From assembly GCF_018069625.1 (NCBI RefSeq), contig NZ_CP072941.1:5890001-5954000 (forward strand): a DNA stretch of 64,000 bases. The letters run 5' to 3'. The notes beneath the pieces were generated by a model, which was given only the letters and a program-made list of their open reading frames with translations, searched no databases and was not told the origin of the DNA. Source of the stretch: Streptomyces yatensis (GTDB lineage Bacteria; Actinomycetota; Actinomycetes; Streptomycetales; Streptomycetaceae). Both the position numbers and the translations under genes were made by a program. This document shows positions 57,472-64,000 of the stretch, piece after piece (position 1 is the stretch's first letter; each line of letters begins with the position of its first letter).

Positions 57472-58242
57472 ATGACGGCACATCCGCTCTTCGACATCGC
57501 GGACCGCACCGCACTGGTCACCGGCTCCAGCCGGGGCATCGGCCACGCCCTCGCGCGCGGTCTGGTGGAGGCCGGCTGCACGGTGGTGCTCAACGGGCGC
57601 GATCCGCACGCCCTCGAGAAGGCCGCCGCGGAGCTCGGCGGCGCCGACGCGGGGGTGTACACCGCCGCGTTCGACGTCACCGACGGCCCGGCCGTGGCCG
57701 CCGGTATCGCCGACGTCGAGGAGCGGGTGGGCCCGCTCGACATCCTGGTCAACAACGCCGGGATGCAGAACCGGGCGCCCCTGCTGGAGTTCACCGACGA
57801 CGCCTGGCGGCAGATCCTGGACACCAACCTCACCAGCGCCTTCCTGGTGGGCCGGGAGGCCGCCCGGCGGATGACCGGACGCGGCCACGGCAAGATCGTC
57901 AACATCTGCTCCCTGCAGAGCGAAGTGGTCCGCCCCGGAATCGCCCCGTACGCGGCGACCAAGGGCGCGCTGAAGATGCTCACCAAGGGCATGTGCGCGG
58001 ACTGGGGCCGGTACGGCATCCAGGTCAACGGGCTCGGCCCCGGCTATATCGAGACCGAGCTGACCCGACCGCTGGTCGAGGACGAGGAGTTCAGCGCCTG
58101 GGTACGCGGCCGGACCCCGGCCGGGCGCTGGGGCCGCACCGAGGACCTGGTCGGCGCGCTGCTCTATCTCGCCTCGCCCGCGGCGGACTTCGTGAGCGGG
58201 CAGGTGCTGTATGTCGACGGCGGCATGACGAGCGTGCTGTGA
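57472..58242 (+). CDS. gluconate 5-dehydrogenase-like SDR
   Basis: A 256-aa short-chain dehydrogenase. TGSSRGIGHALARGL (residues about 17-31) binds the cofactor, NNAG is at about 95, the catalytic Ser is in NICSLQSEV, and Tyr-x3-Lys is in APYAATKGAL. It ends with the common FVSGQVLYVDGGMTSVL. In E. coli-type idonate pathways the equivalent (IdnO) reduces 5-ketogluconate to gluconate. Its position between permease and idonate dehydrogenase supports that role. GGAGAGG lies upstream. Confidence 0.92.
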   Translation: MTAHPLFDIADRTALVTGSSRGIGHALARGLVEAGCTVVLNGRDPHALEKAAAELGGADAGVYTAAFDVTDGPAVAAGIADVEERVGPLDILVNNAGMQNRAPLLEFTDDAWRQILDTNLTSAFLVGREAARRMTGRGHGKIVNICSLQSEVVRPGIAPYAATKGALKMLTKGMCADWGRYGIQVNGLGPGYIETELTRPLVEDEEFSAWVRGRTPAGRWGRTEDLVGALLYLASPAADFVSGQVLYVDGGMTSVL

Positions 58243-58361
58243 GCGGGGTGGGCGCGGTGACATTGGTGCATCGGTCGGTTTGGCGAACCGCTTTGGCGGA
58301 TCGCTTCCGTGCATCGCCGTGGTGAATCGCTTCGGTGAATCGTTTTGAGGAGGCTGGGCGG

Positions 58362-59393
58362 ATGGTGCTGGGCTGTGTGATCCACGGGCAGGGTGATCTG
58401 CGGATCGAGGAACTCCCCGAGCCGGAACCGGCGCCAGGGCAGGCGCTCGTGGCGATCCGGTACGGCGGGATCTGTGGATCGGATCTCCACTACCACCGGC
58501 ACGGCGGGGTGGGCGACTTCCGGCTCCAGGAGCCGATGGTGCTCGGGCACGAGGTCGTCGGCACGGTCGTGGCGTACGGCGAGGGCGCGGCCGGGCCCGC
58601 GGTCGGCACCCCGGTCGCCGTGCACCCGGCCACGCCGTGCGGGGTGTGCCCGGAGTGCTCCGACGGCCGCGCCAACGTCTGCCGCGACACCCGCTATCTG
58701 GGCAGCGCCGCGCGCACCCCGCATGTCCAGGGCGGCTTCGCCTCCCGGATCGCGGTCCCGGCGGTGCAGCTCCGGGCCCTGCCCGAGGGGCTGGAGCCGC
58801 GCCGGGCCGCGCTCGCCGAACCGCTGGCGGTTGCGCTGCACGCGGTGCGGCGGGCGGGCGCGGTGAAGGGCCGCCACGTGCTGGTCACGGGCGCCGGTCC
58901 GATCGGCTGTCTGACCGTCGCGGCGGCCCGCGCGGCGGGGGCGGCGACCGTTACGGCGACCGATCTGCTGCCCCGCGCCCTGGAGTTCGCGGCGGCGGCC
59001 GGGGCGACGGCCTGCGTACGGGCCGACGATCCGGACGACCCGAACTGGCCCTCGGACGAGATGGACGTCGCGATCGAGGCGTCGGGCGTCGCGGCTGGGC
59101 TCGACACCTGTCTGCGGCGGGTGCGGCGGGGTGGTGTGGTGGTGCAGCTCGGCATGCTGCCGCCCGGGCGGAGCCCGTTCGCCGGGAACCTCTTGGTTGC
59201 CCGGGAGATCGAGCTGCGGGGGGCGCTGCGCTTCCATACCGAGTTCGACGACGCGTTGCGGCTGTTGGCGGCGGAGTCGTCGTTCGACGGGCTGATCAGC
59301 GGGGTGCGGCCGGCGCGGGAGGCGGTGGAGGCGTTCGGTCAGGCGGCTGACCGCAGTCGGTCGTGCAAGGTGCTGCTGGACTTCGCCAACTGA
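58362..59393 (+). CDS. L-idonate 5-dehydrogenase-like zinc alcohol dehydrogenase
   Basis: A 343-aa MDR/zinc alcohol dehydrogenase. The catalytic zinc ligands begin with Cys in GGICGSDLHYH and Glu/His in LGHEVVGTV. The structural zinc lobe is CGVCPECSDGRANVCRD. The Rossmann motif is VTGAGPIGCLTV (residues about 175-186). Closest by eye to L-idonate 5-dehydrogenase (IdnD), which feeds 5-ketogluconate to the preceding enzyme. GGAGG precedes the ATG at 58362; an earlier in-frame GTG at 58335 is unlikely. Confidence 0.9.
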   Translation: MVLGCVIHGQGDLRIEELPEPEPAPGQALVAIRYGGICGSDLHYHRHGGVGDFRLQEPMVLGHEVVGTVVAYGEGAAGPAVGTPVAVHPATPCGVCPECSDGRANVCRDTRYLGSAARTPHVQGGFASRIAVPAVQLRALPEGLEPRRAALAEPLAVALHAVRRAGAVKGRHVLVTGAGPIGCLTVAAARAAGAATVTATDLLPRALEFAAAAGATACVRADDPDDPNWPSDEMDVAIEASGVAAGLDTCLRRVRRGGVVVQLGMLPPGRSPFAGNLLVAREIELRGALRFHTEFDDALRLLAAESSFDGLISGVRPAREAVEAFGQAADRSRSCKVLLDFAN

Positions 59394-59786
59394 TCGTGTT
59401 GCTTGGCGGGTGCGCGTGCCGCTGTGTGCGGGTGCGTGGTGGTTGCTGGGGTGCGCCGGGGGTTGCGCACGGTCGTGGCGGGCATCGGGGCGACCCTGGC
59501 GCCGCCGGGCCCGCGGTAGGGCGCAGATCCCCGGTCCCTCCCAACTGCCTTTTCTCCAAGGGTGATTGCAGCGGCGGCCAGACCAACGCGCCGGGCTCCT
59601 TGGTGGACGGCGACAGATACAACTGCCACATCACCAGCGCCTCGACGGACGTCTAGGGGGATCCCTCATTGTGATGTCCGGTGCCATGGCAGGTCTGGAC
59701 CAGTCGTGGCACCCTGTCGGCGACAAAGCGTCGGACAACGTTGTCCCACGCTCTCGGGTACCTCCAACGGACGTGGAGTTCACCGC
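59394..59786 (+). pseudogene. gap with a coding-like remnant
   Basis: This 393-base gap has no full gene. From about 59543 to 59656 one frame reads as the convincing end of a protein: NCLFSKGDCSGG, then QTNAPGSLVDGDRYNCH and ITSASTDV before a stop, with three cysteines and no start or ribosome site nearby. It is probably the tail of a deleted secreted protein. The rest (59400-59540) is GC-rich and shows nothing else. Confidence 0.45.
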
Positions 59787-60791
59787 ATGAGACGTGTCGC
59801 CACCTTATTCAGCGCCCTCACTCTCGCCACTCTCGGCTGGACCGCCGGAACCGCCGCCCACGCGGCCCCGTCCCCGACCCCCTCCACCTCCGCCGAGGGG
59901 GCAGCCGGAACCTCCGTCTCCACCGGGGAGCAGCGCGCCGCCGTCCGCTTCTGGACGACGGACCGGCTGCGCGCCGCCCAGGACGTCACCGCCCTGCCCG
60001 CCGCCCGCACCGCGAAACTCGCGACCGCCCCGCCCACCACGGGCGAGCGGGTGAGCGTGCCCCCGCTCCCGGGCCCCGCCGCGCCCACCTCCGCGCCCTC
60101 GACCCGGGCCACCTCCCCCACCGCCTGGACCGGCGGTGGCCTGATCAGCACCACGGCGGGCAAGGTCTTCTTCCAGAACGCCTCGGGCGGGACCTTCGCC
60201 TGCTCGGCCACCGTCGCCAACAGCGACAACCGGTCCGTTGTGCTCACCGCCGGCCACTGCGTCGTGGACGCGGCCACCGGCACCGGCTACCGCAACTGGG
60301 TCTTCATCCCGGGCTACACAGGCGGCAACCGCCCCTACGGCACCTTCTCCGCCCGCAGTCTGTTCTGGGAGCCCCAGTACGTCTCCACGCGGGGCAACGC
60401 CAACTGGGACTACGCCTTCGCCGTCATGAACACGTTGAACGGCCGCACCCTGGCCGAGACCGTGGGTGCGCAGGGCATCGCCTTCAACTCGCAGACCGGC
60501 CGTCATGTCCACTCCTTCGGCTACGGAGGCTCGGCGGCCGAGGGCAACGGCGAGCGGCTGAACCACTGCGAGGGCAATGAGTTCCCCGACGCGGGCCGTC
60601 CCGGCTCCACGATGTGGGGCATCGACTGCGTGCAGACCGGAGGGTCCAGTGGCGGCGGCTTCCTCGCCGACTTCTCGGGCGGCGGGGGCTATCTGATCGG
60701 CAACATCAGCGTCAGCGCCGGTGCGAACGAATACCACCCGACGCTGGGCAACGAGGCCCTCGACCTCTACCGGCGGGCGGGCGCGGCGTAG
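59787..60791 (+). CDS. secreted trypsin-like serine protease
   Basis: A 334-aa extracellular protease. The signal peptide ends at about AHA (residue 26), and a Pro/Thr-rich propeptide of about 85 residues follows. The catalytic triad is His157 in LTAGHC, Asp208 in NANWDYAF and Ser288 in TGGSSGGGF. Cysteines (ACSA/GHC; LNHCE/IDCVQ) form two likely disulfides. The fold is of the V8/trypsin type found in many Streptomyces secreted proteases. GGAG precedes the ATG. Confidence 0.92.
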   Translation: MRRVATLFSALTLATLGWTAGTAAHAAPSPTPSTSAEGAAGTSVSTGEQRAAVRFWTTDRLRAAQDVTALPAARTAKLATAPPTTGERVSVPPLPGPAAPTSAPSTRATSPTAWTGGGLISTTAGKVFFQNASGGTFACSATVANSDNRSVVLTAGHCVVDAATGTGYRNWVFIPGYTGGNRPYGTFSARSLFWEPQYVSTRGNANWDYAFAVMNTLNGRTLAETVGAQGIAFNSQTGRHVHSFGYGGSAAEGNGERLNHCEGNEFPDAGRPGSTMWGIDCVQTGGSSGGGFLADFSGGGGYLIGNISVSAGANEYHPTLGNEALDLYRRAGAA

Positions 60792-60825
60792 GCCCACCGC
60801 TCACTTTGTACGGCCCATTGTGTAC

Positions 60826-60868
60826 GGCCCGCCCTCTCCGTCCCCGACCAGGAGGAGGGGGCGGGGCC
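60826..60868. terminator. terminator of the protease gene
   Basis: GGCCCGCCCTC and GAGGGGGCGGGGCC form an imperfect GC-rich stem with bulges, 35 bases after the stop. Confidence 0.4.
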
Positions 60869-60910
60869 CTGGCCGTGGGGCGGTCCGGTGCGGCGGCGCA
60901 CAATGAGCGC

Positions 60911-62314
60911 ATGACGAGCAGTGACGCAAGTGTCGCCAGTGACGTGCCACCGGACCCGGCCACCGCTCACGCCTGGACCGCCCTCGGCGGCGATCCGGCG
61001 CTGCTGGGGAACGTGGCGTACCGCGCGGTGAGCGGGGGACTGCCCGCCCGGCTGCCCGTGGCCGAGTTGGCCCGCGCCACCGTGGGTGTGTGCTCGCTGG
61101 CCGCCGCCGAACTGGGCGCGCGGCGCTCCGGCGGGGCCGTTGCGGCGGTACGGGTCGACGAAGGTGCCGTGGCCACCGCGTTCGTCAGCGAACGGCACCT
61201 TCGTATCGACGGCCGGAAGCCCACCAACTTCGCCCCGCTGTCCGGCTTTTGGCGCGCGGCCGACGGGTGGGTCCGTACGCACGCCAACTACCCGCACCAC
61301 CGGGCCCGGTTGCTCGCCGCGCTCGGCCTGCCCGGCGACAGCGGGCCGGACGAGCTCGCGGCGGCGCTCGCGGCCCGGCCCGCCCGGGCGATCCAGGAGA
61401 CCGTGTACGCGGGGGGTGGGCTGGCGGTGGCCGTGGCGGAGCCCGGCGAGAGCGAGATCCCGCTTGACGGGCTGCCGTTGGTCGAGTCCCAGCGAATCGG
61501 GGAGGGCGCGCCGCGTCCGCTCTTGGCGGCGCCATTGCCCGCGAGCGGGGTGCGCGTGCTCGATCTGACCCGGGTCATCGCCGGGCCGGTGGCCACCCGC
61601 ACCCTGGCGCTGCTGGGCGCCGACGTGCTGCGCATCGACTCCCCGGGGCTGCCCGAGGACCCGGACGCGCACGCCGACACCGGCTTCGGCAAGCGCTCCG
61701 CCGCACTCGATCTCGGTGCGCCGGAGGGCCGCCGGACCTTCGAGGCGCTGCTCGCCGACGCCGATGTGGTGGTCACCGGCTACCGCCCCGGTGCGCTCGA
61801 CCGCTTCGGGCTCGCCCCGGACGCCCTGCTGGAGCGCCACCCCGGGTTGATCGTCGCCCAACTGTGCGCATGGGGCTGGTCGGGGCCCTGGGTCGGGCGG
61901 CGCGGTTTCGACAGTCTGGTGCAGGCGGGGACCGGGATCGCCGCGATCGAGGCGGACGCCGACGCGGACGCTGGCGGTCACCCTGGTGTGTTGCCTGCAC
62001 AGGCGCTTGACCACGGCACGGGCTATCTGTTGGCGGCGGGGGTGCTGCGGGGGTTGACGGAGCGGGGGGAGGTGGGTGGCGGGCGCCATCTGCGGTTCTC
62101 TCTCGCGGGCACGGCGTCGTGGCTTCTGCACGGCATCGCCCCCGTGCCCCGGGGCGACGGCCCTGCCCATGATCCGGCGCCCTGGCTGGCGGAGACCGCC
62201 TCGGACCAGGGAGTTCTGCGGTACGCCCGCTCGCCGATCGCTACGGCGGACGGCCCGCTGGACTGGGCGCGTCCACCTGGGCGCTTGGGCGCGGACGCCG
62301 CGCGCTGGCTCTGA
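60911..62314 (+). CDS. CaiB/BaiF-family CoA-transferase
   Basis: A 467-aa class-III CoA-transferase. The C-terminal two thirds have the family block RVLDLTRVIAGPVATRTLAL (residues about 216-235), LLGADVLRIDSP, DTGFGKRSAALDL and DVVVTGYRPGALDRFGL. The catalytic Asp of class-III enzymes is not certain to me here. The N-terminal 200 residues also look CaiB-like, so this is one extended or duplicated chain. The CoA donor and acceptor are unknown. The gene is alone on its strand between a protease gene and a repeat island. Confidence 0.88.
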   Translation: MTSSDASVASDVPPDPATAHAWTALGGDPALLGNVAYRAVSGGLPARLPVAELARATVGVCSLAAAELGARRSGGAVAAVRVDEGAVATAFVSERHLRIDGRKPTNFAPLSGFWRAADGWVRTHANYPHHRARLLAALGLPGDSGPDELAAALAARPARAIQETVYAGGGLAVAVAEPGESEIPLDGLPLVESQRIGEGAPRPLLAAPLPASGVRVLDLTRVIAGPVATRTLALLGADVLRIDSPGLPEDPDAHADTGFGKRSAALDLGAPEGRRTFEALLADADVVVTGYRPGALDRFGLAPDALLERHPGLIVAQLCAWGWSGPWVGRRGFDSLVQAGTGIAAIEADADADAGGHPGVLPAQALDHGTGYLLAAGVLRGLTERGEVGGGRHLRFSLAGTASWLLHGIAPVPRGDGPAHDPAPWLAETASDQGVLRYARSPIATADGPLDWARPPGRLGADAARWL

Positions 62315-62748
62315 GCTCGGCCCGGGGCGGATTTTTCCCCACCCCGCCCCTTCCCCGAACCGGGGCTCCGCCCCGGACCCCGCTCCTCAAACGCTGGAGG
62401 GGCTGGTTTGGCTCCCCGCCCCTTCCCGTTCCGGGAGCTTCGCCCCCCCGGGCCCGGCCGGGGCTGGGGCGGAGCCCTGCCACGTGGCGGAGCCGGATGT
62501 CGGTGCTGGGGGAAGGGGCGGAGTGGGGTGCAGCCTGCCCGGCCCTCGCCGCGACCAGGGGGCTTCGCCACCGGGCGGCGGGGGCTGGGGCTGGGCCCCA
62601 GTTCGGGAAGGGGCGGGGAGGGGAGCAGCCCGCCGCAGGCGTCACGATCGGCAGGGCCCCCTGACGCCCCCGCCACCAAATTGAGTTGCCGCCAAGCCCT
62701 CCCCTGACGCGTAGTGGTGTCCCACACGACTCGGAAAGGGCGGTGCCG
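62315..62748. repeat. second gene-free island with hairpins and inverted ends
   Basis: No gene is seen in these 434 bases. The block begins with CCCCGCCCCTTCCCCGAAC at about 62343 and ends with GTTCGGGAAGGGGCGGGGAG at about 62602, near-perfect complements of each other. Inside are GGGGCTCCGCCCC (62362), GCTGGGGCGGAGCCC (62465), CGCCCCTTCCCG (62418) and its complement GGAAGGGGCGG (62511). It is the same block type as at 42.8-43.3 kb. Confidence 0.8.
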
Positions 62749-63696
62749 ATGAGCGCGAGCGCCATGCATGCCGACGAATGGCCCATCGACGTGGCTCTCG
62801 TACGGCGGTTGCTCGCCGCGCAGTTTCCGCGGTGGGCCGAGTTGCCCATTGAGCGGTTCGCCTCGTCGGGCACCGTCAACGCGCTGTTCCGGCTCGGGGA
62901 CGACCTCGCCGTACGGTTGCCGCGGATCGCGGGTGGTGCCGGGGACGTGGAGCGGGAGCACCGGTGGCTGCCGTGGCTCGCCCCCAAGCTGCCGGTTCCC
63001 ATTCCCGCCGTGCTCGGCAAGGGCGTGCCGGGGGACGGTTTCCCCTGGCCGTGGACGGTCCATCGGTGGCTCGACGGGGAGAATCCGCGGGAGGGGCACG
63101 TCGCCCGGCCCGCGCGGCTCGCCGCCGATCTCGCGGAGTTCATCGTCGCGCTGCGCCGGATCGAGCCCGCGGACGGGCCGCCCGCCTACCGGGGCGGGCC
63201 GCTGCGGGAGGTCGACGAGGAGACCCGTACCGCGATCGGCCTCCTGGAGGGGACGATCGATACCGGGACGGCTACCGCGGCGTGGCAGGAGGCGCTCGCG
63301 GCGCCCGGGTGGGACGGGCCGCCGGTGTGGACGCACTCCGATCTGATGCCGGGCAACCTGCTGGTCGCGGATGGCCGGCTGAGCGCCGTCATCGACTTCG
63401 GGACCGCCGGAGTGGGCGATCCGGCCTGCGATCTGATCCCGGCCTGGAATCTGCTTCCGGCCTCCGTACGGGAGGACTTCCGTACGGTGCTCGGCGTGGA
63501 CGACGCCACCTGGGCGCGGGGCCGGGGCTGGGCCCTGAGCATGGCGCTGATCCAGCTTCCGTACTACCGCGAGACCAATCCGGCGATGGCGGCCAACGCG
63601 CGCCATGTGATTCAGGAGGTGCAGTCGGAAACGTCGTCAATGGCCTCGACGAGCGGGGCTCCCCTCGCCGTTGAAACCGGCGGGGGGAGCCTCTGA
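62749..63696 (+). CDS. aminoglycoside phosphotransferase-family kinase
   Basis: A 315-aa APH-fold kinase. The N-terminal lobe has SSGTVNALFRLGDDLAVRLPR (residues about 37-57, one residue trimmed as GTVNALFRLGDDLAVRLPR) and VEREHRWLPWLAPKL. The catalytic loop is VWTHSDLMPGNLLV (His-x-Asp near 205) and the metal motif IDFGTAGVGDPACDL. This sub-group is common in Streptomyces and is not known to give resistance. The ATG at 62749 was preferred over ATG 62764. The C-terminal 30 residues are polar and disordered. Confidence 0.9.
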   Translation: MSASAMHADEWPIDVALVRRLLAAQFPRWAELPIERFASSGTVNALFRLGDDLAVRLPRIAGGAGDVEREHRWLPWLAPKLPVPIPAVLGKGVPGDGFPWPWTVHRWLDGENPREGHVARPARLAADLAEFIVALRRIEPADGPPAYRGGPLREVDEETRTAIGLLEGTIDTGTATAAWQEALAAPGWDGPPVWTHSDLMPGNLLVADGRLSAVIDFGTAGVGDPACDLIPAWNLLPASVREDFRTVLGVDDATWARGRGWALSMALIQLPYYRETNPAMAANARHVIQEVQSETSSMASTSGAPLAVETGGGSL

Positions 63697-63741
63697 CTCT
63701 GACCCTGACCCCGACCCCGACCTGAGGGGTACGTCCAGCCC

Positions 63742-64000
63742 TTACAGCCGCACCGTCGTCAGCGAGCGCTTGATCACCGGGGTGAGCTTCTGTTCGACGA
63801 AGCGGTAGAGCAGCCACGCGAGGCCCAGCATCACCAGCACGGTCAGGGCGAACGTCCCGTAGGAGGGGATGCCCAGCTTCTGGTGGAGGACCCAGACGAC
63901 CACCCAGCCCAGATGCTCATGGACCAGATAGAACGGGTAGGTCAGCGCGCCCGCGACGGTCAGCCAGCGCCAGTTCGCCCAGTTCAGCTTGCCGAGCGCG
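63742..64000 (-). CDS. acyltransferase family membrane protein (partial, 3' end)
   Basis: Only the last 86 codons are inside the window; the start lies beyond the right edge. The visible part has two hydrophobic helices, with GALTYPFYLVHEHLGWVVVW and TFALTVLVMLGLAWLLYRFV, then a basic end EQKLTPVIKRSLTTVRL. The TYPFYLVHE block is the C-terminal signature of the acyltransferase-3 family, which O-acetylates sugars and antibiotics. Nothing can be said about the active site. Confidence 0.8.
   Translation of the reverse strand, partial: ALGKLNWANWRWLTVAGALTYPFYLVHEHLGWVVVWVLHQKLGIPSYGTFALTVLVMLGLAWLLYRFVEQKLTPVIKRSLTTVRL

Noticed and set aside
62749..63696. Aminoglycoside resistance gene
   Set aside because: The fold is that of APH kinases, but this sub-group is common in Streptomyces core genomes and nothing ties it to a drug.

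Overview
The window looks like core chromosome of a Streptomyces species, or a very close relative. Base composition is very GC-rich throughout, with strong third-position G/C and GTG starts beside ATG. The set and order of mdh, betaine uptake, glyA, trpS, D,D-carboxypeptidase, metallophosphoesterase, sdhCDAB and hexosaminidase match what I recall of the S. coelicolor chromosome around its mdh gene (from memory, not checked). There is no rRNA, tRNA, insertion sequence, prophage or CRISPR array that I can see. The last gene runs off the right edge.

Layout. 0-5.4 kb: malate dehydrogenase with a strong terminator, then four genes in one direction. The first two products share a short Gly-Asp-His-Asn motif; the last two are paralogous membrane-anchored proteins. 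5.4-13.1 kb: a glycine-betaine operon (aldehyde dehydrogenase, GMC choline-dehydrogenase-like enzyme, ABC ATPase, double-permease protein, binding lipoprotein). 13.2-16.0 kb: a PEP-mutase-like enzyme and an AhpD-like protein, divergent from a MocR-type regulator. 16.2-17.8 kb: a YgiB-like lipoprotein and a glutathionylspermidine-synthase-like ligase. 17.9-20.5 kb: ornithine aminotransferase, divergent from glyA, which carries a ZTP riboswitch. 20.5-22.4 kb: an ECF sigma factor with a disordered 3' end, divergent from trpS. 22.7-30.1 kb: 2'-5' RNA ligase family, a DprE2-like reductase, YihY/BrkB protein, D-Ala-D-Ala carboxypeptidase, a small membrane protein, metallophosphoesterase and a VanZ/RDD membrane protein. 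30.3-33.7 kb: sdhCDAB. 33.8-36.2 kb: UraD-like decarboxylase and a GH20 hexosaminidase lipoprotein. 36.5-40.7 kb: DUF4328 protein, ECF sigma factor with partner membrane protein, and an L,D-transpeptidase.

40.8-52 kb: acyl-CoA mutase large subunit, a 71-aa CxxC protein, a gene-free hairpin-rich island, a B3/B4-domain protein, a 48-aa membrane protein, an amidase, a TetR/hydrolase divergent pair, and a MatAB-like polysaccharide locus (small membrane protein, NodB-GT2 fusion, LCP protein). 52-55.4 kb: VOC protein, cupin, epoxide hydrolase, GntR regulator. 55.5-59.4 kb: gluconate/idonate catabolism (gluconokinase, GntP permease, gluconate 5-dehydrogenase, idonate dehydrogenase). 59.4-64 kb: secreted serine protease, CaiB/BaiF CoA-transferase, a second hairpin-rich island, an APH-family kinase and a truncated acyltransferase.

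Most of the window is housekeeping and cell-envelope metabolism: two TCA-cycle enzymes, osmoprotectant supply, one-carbon metabolism under ZTP control, and several wall or capsule enzymes. The most unusual points are the motif-sharing gene pair at 1.4-3.6 kb (possible amyloid-type signalling), the NodB domain in the MatB-like fusion that has lost its metal and histidine motifs, the ligase/lipoprotein pair at 16.2 kb, an RNA hairpin that would mask the ribosome binding site of the betaine operon's first gene, and two non-coding islands with long terminal inverted repeats.
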